Source of the DNA: Zavarzinella sp.
GTDB lineage: Bacteria; Planctomycetota; Planctomycetia; Gemmatales; Gemmataceae
DNA length: 64,000 bases
NCBI GenBank assembly: GCA_041399155.1
Contig: JAWKTI010000004.1
Coordinates: 372,001 to 436,000 of the forward strand
Direction: 5' to 3'
Below the pieces are notes generated by a model. The model worked only from the letters and a program-made list of their open reading frames with translations. It ran no database searches and was not told where the DNA came from. Made by a program: the position numbers and the translations under genes. Numbering within the stretch: the first letter of the stretch is position 1; each line of letters opens with the position of its first letter. Positions 18,126 through 27,567 of this stretch are shown piece after piece.

Positions 18126-19220
18126 TTACAGTTTATTCCAGACGCTGATCGTGGCATCCTGACCCAGCACTTCCACATCCAGTTGTCGCAGGGCTTTCCA
18201 TTCTGTTTTGCGGATTGCCGCCCGCAGTGGTTCCATTTCTGAAACCAGCAGCACTGCCCGACCGCCTATCTGCAGCACGCGATCCAGTTCACGCACCGTG
18301 CGCTGGTATAGTGGGCCAATTTCTTCCGGCGTGCTGACCTGTTTGCCGAATGGCATGTTACAGATAATCCGTTGAACACTATCGGTAGCCAATGGCAGCG
18401 TGCGTGCATCCCAGTTTGCCAATACTGCGGGGCCCACCTTCGCTAAATTGGAACGTGCGGCCCGCAGCATATTCATATCCAGATCGCCACCAATAGTTTC
18501 GATCCTTCCAGCACGCCGAAGTTTGCTCAGTTCAATCTGTTCTGCAAGAATGGTTGCCGCACCACACATGGGATCGAGTACATAATCGCCTGGGCCAGCA
18601 CCCGCCAGACGAACCATTGCAGCAGCCACTGTGGGACGCAGCGATGCTTTCAAATGCTCCACTTTGTACGTCCGGTGACGCATCGTGCGGTCGGAAAGTC
18701 GCACTCCCGCAATGGCGGTGGGGCCACGAATAATCAACCACATCTCAACCCAGGCATCATCGTCACCCAGACGCCAGGTTTCTGGAATCTTTCGGCGCAA
18801 ACCTTCCGCATACGCATCCTGAGCATCAATGCGGCGATAGCCGTGCGTGCCATCTTTCTGAGTAATCAACCGATAGGTGGGCTTCCGCTTTCCCTGTGGC
18901 CGCACCTGATGGTGGAAATGAAAAAGATCTTTCCAGTTGGCATCGCGGACGGTCCACTGGCGAATCTGGTTCAAATCCATGGCACGGTGCGTCAGCGAAT
19001 CGGTACCCCAGGCGAAAAGATACAGATCTTCCACCGTACGCAGTTCCAACAGATCGGGCGTAATGGCATCCACACGGAATACCACGATGCCTCGCTCCGC
19101 TTTTTTCACCACCCCGCCTAAATCGCGGGTAATTTCATCGGCAGCAATTGGCTCCAGTCCAGGGTGCACCACGGCAAAACATGCGGGAACTTCTGCCTGA
19201 ACTCTCTTAATCCGTGCCAT
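18126..19220 (-). CDS. THUMP-domain RNA methyltransferase (Trm14/RlmL-like)
   Basis: 364 residues from the ATG at 19220, where the THUMP-type N-terminus starts (MARIKRVQAEVPACFAVVHP). An upstream start at 19334 would add residues unlike the family. The N-terminal RNA-binding region is followed by a Rossmann methyltransferase: the SAM-binding motif I is DPMCGAATILAEQ and the catalytic motif IV is NMPFG. This pair is typical of N2-guanosine methyltransferases acting on tRNA (Trm14/TrmN) or 23S rRNA (RlmL). The length favours the Trm14-like group. Exact target nucleotide unknown. Confidence 0.88.
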   Translation of the reverse strand: MARIKRVQAEVPACFAVVHPGLEPIAADEITRDLGGVVKKAERGIVVFRVDAITPDLLELRTVEDLYLFAWGTDSLTHRAMDLNQIRQWTVRDANWKDLFHFHHQVRPQGKRKPTYRLITQKDGTHGYRRIDAQDAYAEGLRRKIPETWRLGDDDAWVEMWLIIRGPTAIAGVRLSDRTMRHRTYKVEHLKASLRPTVAAAMVRLAGAGPGDYVLDPMCGAATILAEQIELSKLRRAGRIETIGGDLDMNMLRAARSNLAKVGPAVLANWDARTLPLATDSVQRIICNMPFGKQVSTPEEIGPLYQRTVRELDRVLQIGGRAVLLVSEMEPLRAAIRKTEWKALRQLDVEVLGQDATISVWNKL

Positions 19221-19441
19221 GACTGCTCTTTCAATCTCGTTGGGAAGCGATACCACCAAATGAATAGTGTACCAATTCAACCCGCACGTGGGTGAAAAGA
19301 TTCCTGTACAACCGCAGTTGTGCACCAATCCCACCTATAGTATATAGACGAACATAGTGGTATTTTGTTCCCTATAATTTGGAATATTTTTAAAAAAAGT
19401 TGTTAGTGCTTGCTAAATAAGAAGTTATGGCCGAGCAACTT

Positions 19442-21421
19442 TCAAGAAAACATCGAATTGATTGCTTCAAACAACTCCTCAAAGCGGGCGAGCGTGTCCT
19501 TATCGAACGTTTTGGGTGGGTTTGCGGCCAGATAATTCGCCAAAGAATAGGGATTGTATCCTTCCTGGCTTCGCAGCATTACGGAATTAGCAATCAGGTA
19601 GCGATTGAGGCGTTCGACGATGCGATCTCCCGCTGGCAGATCGTTTTCCTTCACCACTTTGGGCAGTTTGTTCGTAAATGTGGCATTGAATAGCTTCAGG
19701 TAAAAGCCCACCGAGAAGAGGTCTTCAATCCCAGATGCAGGTGGGGCATTTTCTGTTCCTTCACCGTCCGTGTCTACAGTGCGAAACTGCCCGTATTGCA
19801 GCACATGATTGGTTTTCATGAATTTTTCCACTAGCGGTTCGTGTGGTGGCACTTGATGATCGTGGGTGGCCTGCAGCACCACCACTTCGGGTGGGTGAGT
19901 GCCCAGCAGCGCCAGCACTGCTGCCACGCGATCCAGACCACCCACAGGAACGATGGTCAGATCGTCCCGCAGGCCGGTGCGACCTGCCTTCTCCAATATA
20001 GATGAGAATATCCTCAGAAAAACCAGGTCGGTGGGGCTATCTACAAGTAAGGTGGGTTCATTCTGGAACAGATTTTCTGCCACAGAATTGGCCAGTGCGG
20101 CACGAATCGGATAGAGCGTGCTGCTCGCCACATTGGAAAAGTCGGTGGTGATCACCGTGCCTTGTTCTGGCCGATCTTCCACCAGTCGTATCTGTTGCAG
20201 TCGATTGTTGGGCACCATGAATGGAGAGTGCGTGGTATAAACGATCTGATGCTTTTTTTCGGCCAGTGCGTCGATATACCGCAGAAAATCGGCTTGTGCC
20301 AGTACATGCAGGTTCAGGCCGGGTTCATCCAGCAGCAGCACCAGATCGTGGGAATTTCCCACCTGTCGCTTGATGGTATCGAACCACACAATGAAACTGA
20401 AAAACCAGATGAACCCACGGCTTCGCTGGTTGAATGGCACCGTCACGCGATGTCGCCTGCTTTTGATTCGAAGGTACAAGTTGGGCCCATCCTGGTAAGG
20501 TGGGGCCTCTTTGGGATCTTCCCGAATATCAAACTCGACTTCCAGCTCGCGATTTTGTGTCCAATACTCAAAAATTCGGTCGGTGATGGAATTCTGCAGC
20601 CCTTCCAACCGTGCTTTGATCTGCTCATATCCCTGGGGAGCAATTAATTCCTGTAACTGCACACCCGCCAGTTGCAGCAGGCTGAGCACAGTTTTGTCGG
20701 TTTCCGAAAGCAAATTTTCCTGCTGAGCACGCAGAGCCAGCGTCTTTAGGTTCACTTTGCCGGGCAGCAGGTAGTATTCATCGAAATAGAAGAATTTGGG
20801 CAGCCAATTCTGCAAAAACTGCTCCCACAGTTCGTGGGCCAGCAGGTTCTGCCAGTTTTTGTGGGCATCGGGCTGAAAGCGTCTGGTCAGGCTTTCGACA
20901 AATTCCTTCCCTTCCACATTCAAATCCCGCGCCCGCAGCAGGTCGAAGAGCCCACGAATGGAGGTCATAGCCAGTGCTTCCGCTTTGATCTCCCGTGGCA
21001 GGGAAACATCGTCCAGCAGGTGGCGAATATAGGGTCCTTCGTCAAATTTAATGCCAATGGTGAAATGATTCTTGTAGTGGTGGGTGGTTGTGACCTGCAG
21101 GGAATGAAACAGCCGCACCCCAAGATGGGAGGTGATGGCATCCAGTTCCGTTGCAGTCAATTCGTGCGTCAGCGTGACCACCGTGGCCGGATTCGCCTCA
21201 TGACGATCGCGGTATTCGTTTACGGCAGCTCGAGGGTAATCGCGGTCGACATCAAACCCACCATTCTGTTCCACCGGGCGACTATGGTGGAGAGCTTGCA
21301 GGAAAGCGGTTTTGCCCGATTCATTCTGTCCCACCAGCACGGTAACTTTCGGATCAATCGAAACGGGGCTGCTGTGGTGAATCGAACGAAAATTTTCGAC
21401 GACGGCACTGATCAACTTCAT
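19442..21421 (-). CDS. OLD-like AAA ATPase with degenerate Toprim-like C-terminus
   Basis: 659 residues from the ATG at 21421, where the SMC/RecF-like ATPase begins (MKLISAVVENFRSI). Walker A is GQNESGKT at 31-38. The ABC-type signature region and Walker B (LVLLLDEPGLNLH) lie near 360, followed by the His switch in TTHSPFM. After residue 455 a segment resembles the Toprim nuclease of OLD proteins (TLLVDSPTDLVFLRIFSS, IEDLF). The first acidic residue is Asp rather than Glu and the second motif reads VVLQATHDHQ instead of the usual DxD. This places it with overcoming-lysogenisation-defect/AAA15 proteins, which act in phage defence or DNA repair. No partner (UvrD-like GajB or reverse transcriptase) is adjacent. 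Nuclease activity is doubtful. Confidence 0.8.
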   Translation of the reverse strand: MKLISAVVENFRSIHHSSPVSIDPKVTVLVGQNESGKTAFLQALHHSRPVEQNGGFDVDRDYPRAAVNEYRDRHEANPATVVTLTHELTATELDAITSHLGVRLFHSLQVTTTHHYKNHFTIGIKFDEGPYIRHLLDDVSLPREIKAEALAMTSIRGLFDLLRARDLNVEGKEFVESLTRRFQPDAHKNWQNLLAHELWEQFLQNWLPKFFYFDEYYLLPGKVNLKTLALRAQQENLLSETDKTVLSLLQLAGVQLQELIAPQGYEQIKARLEGLQNSITDRIFEYWTQNRELEVEFDIREDPKEAPPYQDGPNLYLRIKSRRHRVTVPFNQRSRGFIWFFSFIVWFDTIKRQVGNSHDLVLLLDEPGLNLHVLAQADFLRYIDALAEKKHQIVYTTHSPFMVPNNRLQQIRLVEDRPEQGTVITTDFSNVASSTLYPIRAALANSVAENLFQNEPTLLVDSPTDLVFLRIFSSILEKAGRTGLRDDLTIVPVGGLDRVAAVLALLGTHPPEVVVLQATHDHQVPPHEPLVEKFMKTNHVLQYGQFRTVDTDGEGTENAPPASGIEDLFSVGFYLKLFNATFTNKLPKVVKENDLPAGDRIVERLNRYLIANSVMLRSQEGYNPYSLANYLAANPPKTFDKDTLARFEELFEAINSMFS

Positions 21422-21621
21422 AGGAAACGGTACCTGTTGAGAATGGACATTTTGCAACTGAGTTAGGATACAATCCCACCCACGCTGTGGTGCTGGCAAT
21501 TAGTTTACATGTGAGATGATTTCTAGGGTGCACGCACGATGCTTCCATTTGCGACCCACGTACGTCGGGAGTACAATAATGCAGAATGAAAGTCTGCAAA
21601 AAAATGCAATAGGTCGAGATT

Positions 21622-22017
21622 GTGCCCTACATTGAAGACATTACCGAACCACTGATTCACGTGCTGACGCACACAGGGGGCCTGCCGATTCATCAACTTG
21701 CCGGCCACATGGCTAATTTTGAATTCTGGGTGGGTGAAGTGAGACATGCCTTTGATGTGATTGATGGCTATCAGACAAGATTCAAGAAGATGACTCAAGC
21801 CGAAAAAGACAATGCTGGCCGTCGCATTCCACCGATTAGACGTGGGATAAAACATCTCGAATTGAACGATCTGCGCGTTCGCCTCGCGAATGCAATGTAT
21901 CACATACTTCAACGCAGTTTCAAAGAAAAACTGATTACAGAACTACAGCTTCAACAAGCAGGAGACACTTTGGGACTTGATATCCGGGAGATCAAACGCA
22001 AAAGTCCATTGACATGA
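21622..22017 (+). CDS. Hypothetical protein, 131 aa
   Basis: 131 residues from a GTG at 21622. The protein is soluble, His- and Arg-rich and probably helical (MPYIEDITEPLIHVLTHTGG at the start, RIPPIRRGIKHLELNDLRVR in the middle). I do not recognise the family. It lies alone downstream of the divergent OLD-like ATPase. A rearranged partial copy of its first 130 bp lies at 22291-22413, which shows that the locus has been duplicated and partly lost. That the reading frame is intact here and broken in the copy supports this one as the functional gene. Membership in a defence or toxin system is possible from context but not shown. Confidence 0.55.
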   Translation: MPYIEDITEPLIHVLTHTGGLPIHQLAGHMANFEFWVGEVRHAFDVIDGYQTRFKKMTQAEKDNAGRRIPPIRRGIKHLELNDLRVRLANAMYHILQRSFKEKLITELQLQQAGDTLGLDIREIKRKSPLT

Positions 22018-22290
22018 AGTTATGATGAGATGAGCCTCAACTGAAGCAACAAGTTTATCAAACAATAGAGGTAAAAATGAAAACTTGCTTCCTGCTTTTC
22101 TGCTTGATCTACTCAAGGTAATTACATTTCCTTAACTTCAAAGCCGCTAGCGATACCAGTAGTGAGCCGGCTGGCTGATTATCACACAATTCAGAATTCA
22201 AAAATTCATCCGTTGGTAAACAGCCTGATGTATGCTTCTTGCATTGGCGCATCATGTGTTGGTTTGACAGATGCCAAAGGACTCACAGTT
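22018..22290. other. Gene-free stretch between the 131-aa gene and its remnant
   Basis: About 270 bp of low-complexity, AT-leaning sequence with no supported gene. Probably degraded sequence accompanying the duplication of the upstream gene. Confidence 0.4.
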
Positions 22291-22413
22291 CCCTAAATAG
22301 AAGACATTATCGAGCCACTGATTCACGTGCTTACACTTCAACCACCCAGAATTCAAAATTAGCCATGTGGCCACTAAGTTGATGAATCGACAGGCATGTC
22401 TTTGATGTGATTG
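22291..22413 (+). pseudogene. Rearranged remnant of the 131-aa gene with an inverted internal segment
   Basis: 22291-22331 matches the start of the intact gene at about 21625-21666 in direct orientation, with an in-frame stop (TAG) in the copy. 22334-22394 (61 bp) matches the reverse complement of 21681-21741. 22395-22413 returns to direct orientation, matching about 21745-21766. The copy cannot encode the protein. It records a duplication followed by a small inversion and short deletions at both junctions. Confidence 0.8.
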
Positions 22414-22525
22414 TTGAAAATTCCATCATCAACACAAGTGTTATGTCGGAAAAGTAAACGGCAAAGATCACAAAAATGAATTGTCTGTACTATTTTGCTC
22501 AGTTTGAGGTCGAAGTAGTTGGGCT

Positions 22526-22912
22526 TTACCAGGTAAGTCTGTGTGGATTTTTTTCTGCATCTCGAATTTGCTCCACACTCATGAAGTAGTCTGAGAGTCC
22601 CGTGAACAAAACTAACGCCATAATGATTCCTAAAGGCAACATACACATGTGCATTACTGTCAGAACATAAAGTAATGGTACCACTTTTCGCCTGCCAAGA
22701 AGTCCAGCAATGCCGCCCACAACTCCAACCAATCCAAGTATGGAAAGAAATATCCCTATTTCAAAGTCGTCCTTCTCAGTTGGATTCAATATTGCGATGA
22801 TTCCACCAATAAACAGGCAACTATCAACAAAAACAATTAAAAATAGTACCGCTCGTACATTGCGATAGGTTGAATAGTTCCCTGGTTGCAGAACATCTCT
22901 GGCTCTTACCAA
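22526..22912 (-). CDS. Small multi-pass membrane protein, hypothetical
   Basis: 128 residues from a TTG at 22912 with AGAGG about 8 nt upstream. Three to four hydrophobic helices (about 21-42, 51-70, 76-104) are separated by short polar loops, for example NPTEKDDFE and GRRKV. The last 20 residues are polar. The composition fits an integral inner-membrane protein. No family recognised. It lies in a poorly conserved-looking stretch between the gene remnant and the DUF1559 gene and may be strain-specific. The non-ATG start lowers certainty. Confidence 0.5.
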   Translation of the reverse strand: MVRARDVLQPGNYSTYRNVRAVLFLIVFVDSCLFIGGIIAILNPTEKDDFEIGIFLSILGLVGVVGGIAGLLGRRKVVPLLYVLTVMHMCMLPLGIIMALVLFTGLSDYFMSVEQIRDAEKNPHRLTW

Positions 22913-23379
22913 GAGTACACCTCTTAAATTTAGGTAGTTGAATTAACACTGTATAAGGAAAACTGTTAGAAAAGGCCATCAAGGCTTTTGGATTACAGAT
23001 CATAACTGGGAAAAGATACCTTAATTGTGGCGAACTAACACGAGAGAGTCCACTATTTTGGATGAGCAGGAATTATTCATAAGCTCCGCCACTGCTTCAA
23101 AGCTGGTTTTGCTATTCGTCTCAATTCAAAGTAGCGGATCTGGTGGAAACTTGTATCAGGATCGATCTGAAAAAAGTGACTGGAGTGGGTGTTTTCAGCA
23201 AATGTCGACCCACCAAGGATGATAGTGGCGACTACAATTTAATGGAACTTCTTGGAAATGAATTCGCCTGTCGAGCACCAGAAAGAAAATTCTTCACTGT
23301 TTTTTAATCTTTGTAGCCGATAAAATAATGAAGTGATTTTCACTTGTCCATCATTTCTTTCTTTTGTGAGACAAAACGA
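22913..23379. other. Intergenic stretch upstream of the DUF1559 gene
   Basis: About 470 bp with no supported gene. A 65-codon frame at 23025 has no family signal. The DUF1559 promoter should lie near the right end. Confidence 0.4.
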
Positions 23380-24309
23380 ATGACCTCTCTTCCAATTCGT
23401 GGTCGTCGGGGCTTTACCCTGATTGAGTTGCTGGTGGTAATTGCGATTATCGCCATTTTAATTGGGCTGTTACTGCCAGCTGTGCAGAAGGTGCGGGAAG
23501 CGGCGAATCGCGCATCGTGTACCAATAATTTCAAACAGTGGGGGATTGCGATGCACGCCCACCACGATACGGTGGGTACCCTCCCATATGGTGCACGTAG
23601 TAACCCCCGCACCACCTGGGTGGTGCAGTTGTGGTCTTATGTGGAAATGGGCAATGTTGCCAATCAATACAACATCAACACCCACTTCTACGCTGCACCA
23701 AATACCATTACCAGCACCCACAACGGGCCGCAATCGGCCACTTCAAAGGTGTATTACTGCCCCAGCGACCGTGGGGGCCCAGCCTATGCCACTGGCGATA
23801 TTTACTGGCGGGCACGTGGTAACTATGCAGTCAACTGGGGGCCGATTCGTCAACCCAGTGCCACACTGGCACCGTTTGCTGCACCATTCGGTTACCGGAA
23901 TAACGCCAGCCGAGACCAACCATTGACTTCACGTTTTGCCGATATCACGGATGGCACGTCAAACACGTTGATGATGTCCGAACAGATTATGTTCAGTTCA
24001 GATAACAATGTTGACTGGCGTGGTGATATGTTGAACGATGATGACCAGTGCGGGCGATTCATGACGCTGGATCAGCCAAACAACGGGATCGACGAGATCC
24101 GGGCTCCGTATTGCACCAATATGCCTGCACAAGGCCTGCCCTGTACCACCAGCAATAATGGGAAAGTTTCTGCCCGCAGCCGCCATACCGGTGGGGTGAA
24201 TGTGGCTCTGTGCGATGGGTCCGTACGATTTGTTCGCAACGGAATCACGCTGGCCGCCTGGCAGGCAGTCAGCACCATGAATGGTGGGGAAACACTGAAT
24301 CTGGATTAA
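23380..24309 (+). CDS. DUF1559 domain protein with type IV prepilin-like N-terminus
   Basis: 309 residues from the ATG at 23380; a TTG at 23344 is upstream but precedes the basic leader. The N-terminus RGRRGFTLIELLVVIAIIAI is a prepilin peptidase (PilD) cleavage site, with Glu at +5 of the mature helix. The downstream family words are AVQKVREAANRASCTNNFKQ, DITDGTSNTLM and the C-terminal HTGGVNVALCDGSVRFV. DUF1559 pseudopilin-like proteins occur in large paralogous sets in planctomycetes and are thought to be exported envelope components. The function is not established. The gene is convergent with the monohaem protein gene, 31 bp away. Confidence 0.95.
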   Translation: MTSLPIRGRRGFTLIELLVVIAIIAILIGLLLPAVQKVREAANRASCTNNFKQWGIAMHAHHDTVGTLPYGARSNPRTTWVVQLWSYVEMGNVANQYNINTHFYAAPNTITSTHNGPQSATSKVYYCPSDRGGPAYATGDIYWRARGNYAVNWGPIRQPSATLAPFAAPFGYRNNASRDQPLTSRFADITDGTSNTLMMSEQIMFSSDNNVDWRGDMLNDDDQCGRFMTLDQPNNGIDEIRAPYCTNMPAQGLPCTTSNNGKVSARSRHTGGVNVALCDGSVRFVRNGITLAAWQAVSTMNGGETLNLD

Positions 24310-24340
24310 AACAACCTCATGAGTTTTTTTCTCATAATAT

Positions 24341-25627
24341 TTATTTGAACCAGTATTCGGGTAGATTTGGCAGCGTCCCACGCAGAATTTCCAGAATTGC
24401 CGTTTTATCAGCTTTACTGAGGTGCTGGTACGCACGGTCAGAATCCTGGTCTGTCAGAATCTGATAGAGTCGCTTCAGCACATATTCCGCTATTGGTGCG
24501 GGTAACTTCTGAAAAGAATCGGAATAAATTAGGTAACTGCAGGGATATTTCAAGAGCCTGCGTTGCAGATCAAGCTGGTACAGCGATCGCCCTTCTTTGT
24601 CGTGCGGCCCACGTTTGGAAAAATCGTCTGCATATGTGGTGGTGCCCTTTATCGGATCGGTCAGCCGATATTCTTCCGAAAACAGCAGACATTCCAGCAA
24701 ACTATCCCCCACCGACTTGATGCGGGATTTCGTCGAATCCAGCATCGTATCAGGAGGTTCTTTCAATGCTTTTAAAATTTCTGTTTGCTGATGGATCGCC
24801 AGCCGGGTTTCCAGCGTGGCACGGGCAATTCGGTTGTGCATACTCGTCTGGTGGGCCAACACCATCAGTACCACCAGATCACTGTGGGGGGTTAAGTACA
24901 TCGCCGACGTAAAGCGCTTGGACAGGCTGGTCAGATTCTGAGCATCGTCAAACACCGGCTTTTCCTGCCGTGCTTCGTTGCTGGTGAATATCTGATTTCC
25001 AAGATGACGTTGATTTCCGTGGGTGCCAGTGACGTACCACCCACCAAAACGTTTGGAAAAATCGCTGGTCGCATCGGTGCGATACGAACCCGAGGCGAAA
25101 TTGGGATCGCCACGTCGGTCTGGAAAGAGTGATCGCATCAAATGACCTGGTTTTCCGTACAACGCCGACGAGGAATGACAGATCGTGCAGGAATCTACTT
25201 CCCGCACAAACCTCGGTTTTTCGGATTGGCGTTGCTCCATGGAATAAAAAACAGTGCCTAATTCGGGATCGGCGGTCGAAATTTCCAGCACCTTGCCACG
25301 CCAGCAGAACCCCACGTACGTATCATCGTTGAAATAAATCGCCCGAGGGGTCTTCGGCGTAATGTAATTCCGCTGCAAACTGGTTTTGGAAAATACCAGC
25401 GTCTGAGAAGATTCTGGTATTTCCAGAGCAGCCAGCACACTTTTCAGCCAGCCATGGTCTTCCGTGTAGGCCAGCGAGATTTTTTTCTTGCGCAGACTTT
25501 CCTGCAGACGTTCGATGGCGTTATTGGGCTGCGATTTTGAGTAATAAATGGGGGCGTTTTCCAGTTCATCTGCCATGGCAGCCATTGAAAATATCAGGCA
25601 GACGGTGCTGAAAAGTGTTCGATGCAT
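24341..25627 (-). CDS. Secreted monohaem cytochrome c-like protein
   Basis: 428 residues from the ATG at 25627, with AGGGG upstream; it begins with a signal peptide (HRTLFSTVCLIFSMAAMA). One haem c-binding motif, CTICH, lies near residue 147 after a strand-rich N-terminal domain. The rest is mostly helical, with an HNRIARATLETRLAIHQQ region. The protein should be periplasmic, with a covalently attached haem. No enzyme signature is visible. Similar proteins are widespread as hypotheticals in planctomycetes. The role could be electron transfer or haem-dependent sensing; neither is shown. Confidence 0.75.
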   Translation of the reverse strand: MHRTLFSTVCLIFSMAAMADELENAPIYYSKSQPNNAIERLQESLRKKKISLAYTEDHGWLKSVLAALEIPESSQTLVFSKTSLQRNYITPKTPRAIYFNDDTYVGFCWRGKVLEISTADPELGTVFYSMEQRQSEKPRFVREVDSCTICHSSSALYGKPGHLMRSLFPDRRGDPNFASGSYRTDATSDFSKRFGGWYVTGTHGNQRHLGNQIFTSNEARQEKPVFDDAQNLTSLSKRFTSAMYLTPHSDLVVLMVLAHQTSMHNRIARATLETRLAIHQQTEILKALKEPPDTMLDSTKSRIKSVGDSLLECLLFSEEYRLTDPIKGTTTYADDFSKRGPHDKEGRSLYQLDLQRRLLKYPCSYLIYSDSFQKLPAPIAEYVLKRLYQILTDQDSDRAYQHLSKADKTAILEILRGTLPNLPEYWFK

Positions 25628-25799
25628 GGTTGGACCCCTAAATTGGACAATCTTGTCCACATTAGCAGTTTAGCTGAATCAAACCCTGGGGTCAAGTTCT
25701 TGATTTGCTGCTGCCTCTTTGACAAGACCGCAGAAGCAGTTCAGTGAATTACCTGTTTACTGGTTCCCTTTGGGCTGGTTTCGGGTGTAAAATGATTTC

Positions 25800-26918
25800 A
25801 TGGCGAAATTCTTCACTCTTCTTCTGATCGTAGTTTGTACCAATGTTGTCGTCGCACCTGATGCGCTGGCACAGCAGCGAGCACCCACCCGCGAGCCTTT
25901 TGAAGATGCGGTTGATCGTGGCCTTGAATGGCTGTCGAAAAATCAATCGCAGGATGGTTCCTGGATGACTGGGCGGGCCTTTGGCAACATCAATCAGGGA
26001 CGGGGGATTCGCGAACCAGCCGTGACCGCACTGGCAGTGATGGCATTTCTTTCCGCAGGACATGTGCCTGGTGAAGGGAAATATGCCGAAGTGATCGACA
26101 AAGGCATTCGCTATGTGACCAGCAGCCAGCATCGGAACGGCCTGTTTGCCGCCCAGCCCACCAGTCAGACGATTATGTACTCGCACGGAATCTGTACGCT
26201 AATGCTGGCAGAAGTGATCGGCATGATCAATTCGCGAGAAGTGGCCGATCGATACCGCGAACAACTGGTGGCAGCCATTAAGCTGATCCGTGCTGCCCAA
26301 TGCACCAATGGGCTCGACAGTGGGGGTTGGCGATATCGGCTGCAGTCATTGGATTCCGATATCAGTGTCACAGGCTGGCAGGTGATGGCGTTGCGGGCCG
26401 CACGCAATGTGGGGTGCGACATCCCCACTGATACGATCGATGGTGCGGTGGAATATATCAAACGGTGCCACGACCCTCTATCAGGTGGGTATCGTTACAT
26501 GCGGTCCGCTCAGGTGACAGTGCCGTGCACAGGCACCAGTGTGCTGGCACTGGAACTGTGTGGCAAAGAGTTTCACCTGTCTCTGGAAGCCCGCAGGGCA
26601 GGGTCGTACATTTTGCGGACAGAAAACCGCCTGACTCAGAATCGCCCCCACTTTTTTTATGGTATCTACTACACGTCGCAGGCCATGTTTCAACTGGGTG
26701 GTGGCTACTGGGCCAGTTATCGTAAAGTATTACACCAGTTACTCTTAAGCGATTTTTCACCTGCGGAAGGTGGTTACTGGACCAGCGACAGTTGGGATGA
26801 CCGGATTTACGGAGTGAACTACTGCACCGCAATGGCAGTGTTAGCCCTGACAGTAGAGTACCGCTTTTTACCCATTTACCAGCGAAATGAAGAGCCCGAA
26901 ACACCCGATGAGGATTAA
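25800..26918 (+). CDS. Secreted prenyltransferase/squalene-oxidase-repeat (alpha-alpha toroid) protein
   Basis: 372 residues with a signal peptide (FFTLLLIVVCTNVVVAPDAL, ending ALAQ). Repeats of the alpha-alpha toroid type are visible: GLEWLSKNQSQDGSW, GIRYVTSSQHRNGLF, LIRAAQCTNGLDSGGWRY, VEYIKRCHDPLSGGYRY and a last one ending GYWTSD. The fold is shared with terpene cyclases, protein prenyltransferases and the thioester domain of alpha-2-macroglobulins. The catalytic DxDD and metal sites of the enzymes are not seen. In planctomycetes such proteins are common, exported and of unknown function. It is followed by a small gene at 26973. Confidence 0.85.
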   Translation: MAKFFTLLLIVVCTNVVVAPDALAQQRAPTREPFEDAVDRGLEWLSKNQSQDGSWMTGRAFGNINQGRGIREPAVTALAVMAFLSAGHVPGEGKYAEVIDKGIRYVTSSQHRNGLFAAQPTSQTIMYSHGICTLMLAEVIGMINSREVADRYREQLVAAIKLIRAAQCTNGLDSGGWRYRLQSLDSDISVTGWQVMALRAARNVGCDIPTDTIDGAVEYIKRCHDPLSGGYRYMRSAQVTVPCTGTSVLALELCGKEFHLSLEARRAGSYILRTENRLTQNRPHFFYGIYYTSQAMFQLGGGYWASYRKVLHQLLLSDFSPAEGGYWTSDSWDDRIYGVNYCTAMAVLALTVEYRFLPIYQRNEEPETPDED

Positions 26919-26972
26919 ATTTCTGTTTTTGTGCCCGTTTTCCTGTCCTATACTTCAGCCGGAGAACGAACG

Positions 26973-27437
26973 ATGACAAATCAGGAATGGATGGATCTGC
27001 TCCGCAGTATCCCGGAAACCGAACATACGAAACTGGTTGTGGTGCTCAATACGGGTATCGAGTACACCATGGATACGTTATTTCGCCTGGAACCCAATTA
27101 TCTGGTGATGCGCGGTCGACAAGCGGGCACCACCGATGAAGCCCGGGCGTTTTTCATCCCGTATTCTCATATGGTGCTGCTAAAACTCGAGAAGGAAATC
27201 ACGCTCGAAGAGTTGACGAATATGATCGACAACGGCAAACCGTGGACAAACCCACGCATCTCGTCCCGCAGGTTGCCACGACCGGAAGTGATTCCCGCAC
27301 CCGAACCGAAAGAAGCCCCTGTGGTTGACCCAGCGACCGCTTCGAAAATGCTGATCGACCGGATTCGTGCCGCTCGGGCAACAGGTGGGCACTCCCCAGC
27401 GGCAAACGGCCCTGCATCAGTGACCGCCAAAGATTAA
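26973..27437 (+). CDS. Hypothetical protein, 154 aa
   Basis: 154 residues from the ATG at 26973, with GGAG at 26961. Residues 1-85 form a compact mixed fold (EWMDLLRSIPETEHTKLVVV and FIPYSHMVLLKLEKEITLEE) reminiscent of small beta-barrel or Sm-like domains. The rest is Pro/Ala-rich and disordered. No family is recognised with confidence. It follows the toroid protein by 54 bp on the same strand and may be co-transcribed. Its product appears cytosolic. Confidence 0.65.
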   Translation: MTNQEWMDLLRSIPETEHTKLVVVLNTGIEYTMDTLFRLEPNYLVMRGRQAGTTDEARAFFIPYSHMVLLKLEKEITLEELTNMIDNGKPWTNPRISSRRLPRPEVIPAPEPKEAPVVDPATASKMLIDRIRAARATGGHSPAANGPASVTAKD

Positions 27438-27567
27438 TTTTTGCTCATTTCTTAAATAGAATTCCAATATCGCCTGGCAAAAAGGCGGAAATCTGAACAC
27501 ATCACTCGACAATCCTGGATTTTGGCCTTATCCAGTTCAGATTGCAATGTTGCCTTGTTCCGCGGTG

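Noticed and set aside
23025..23222. 65-codon frame upstream of the DUF1559 gene
   Set aside because: Short, no ribosome site, no motif; left as intergenic sequence.
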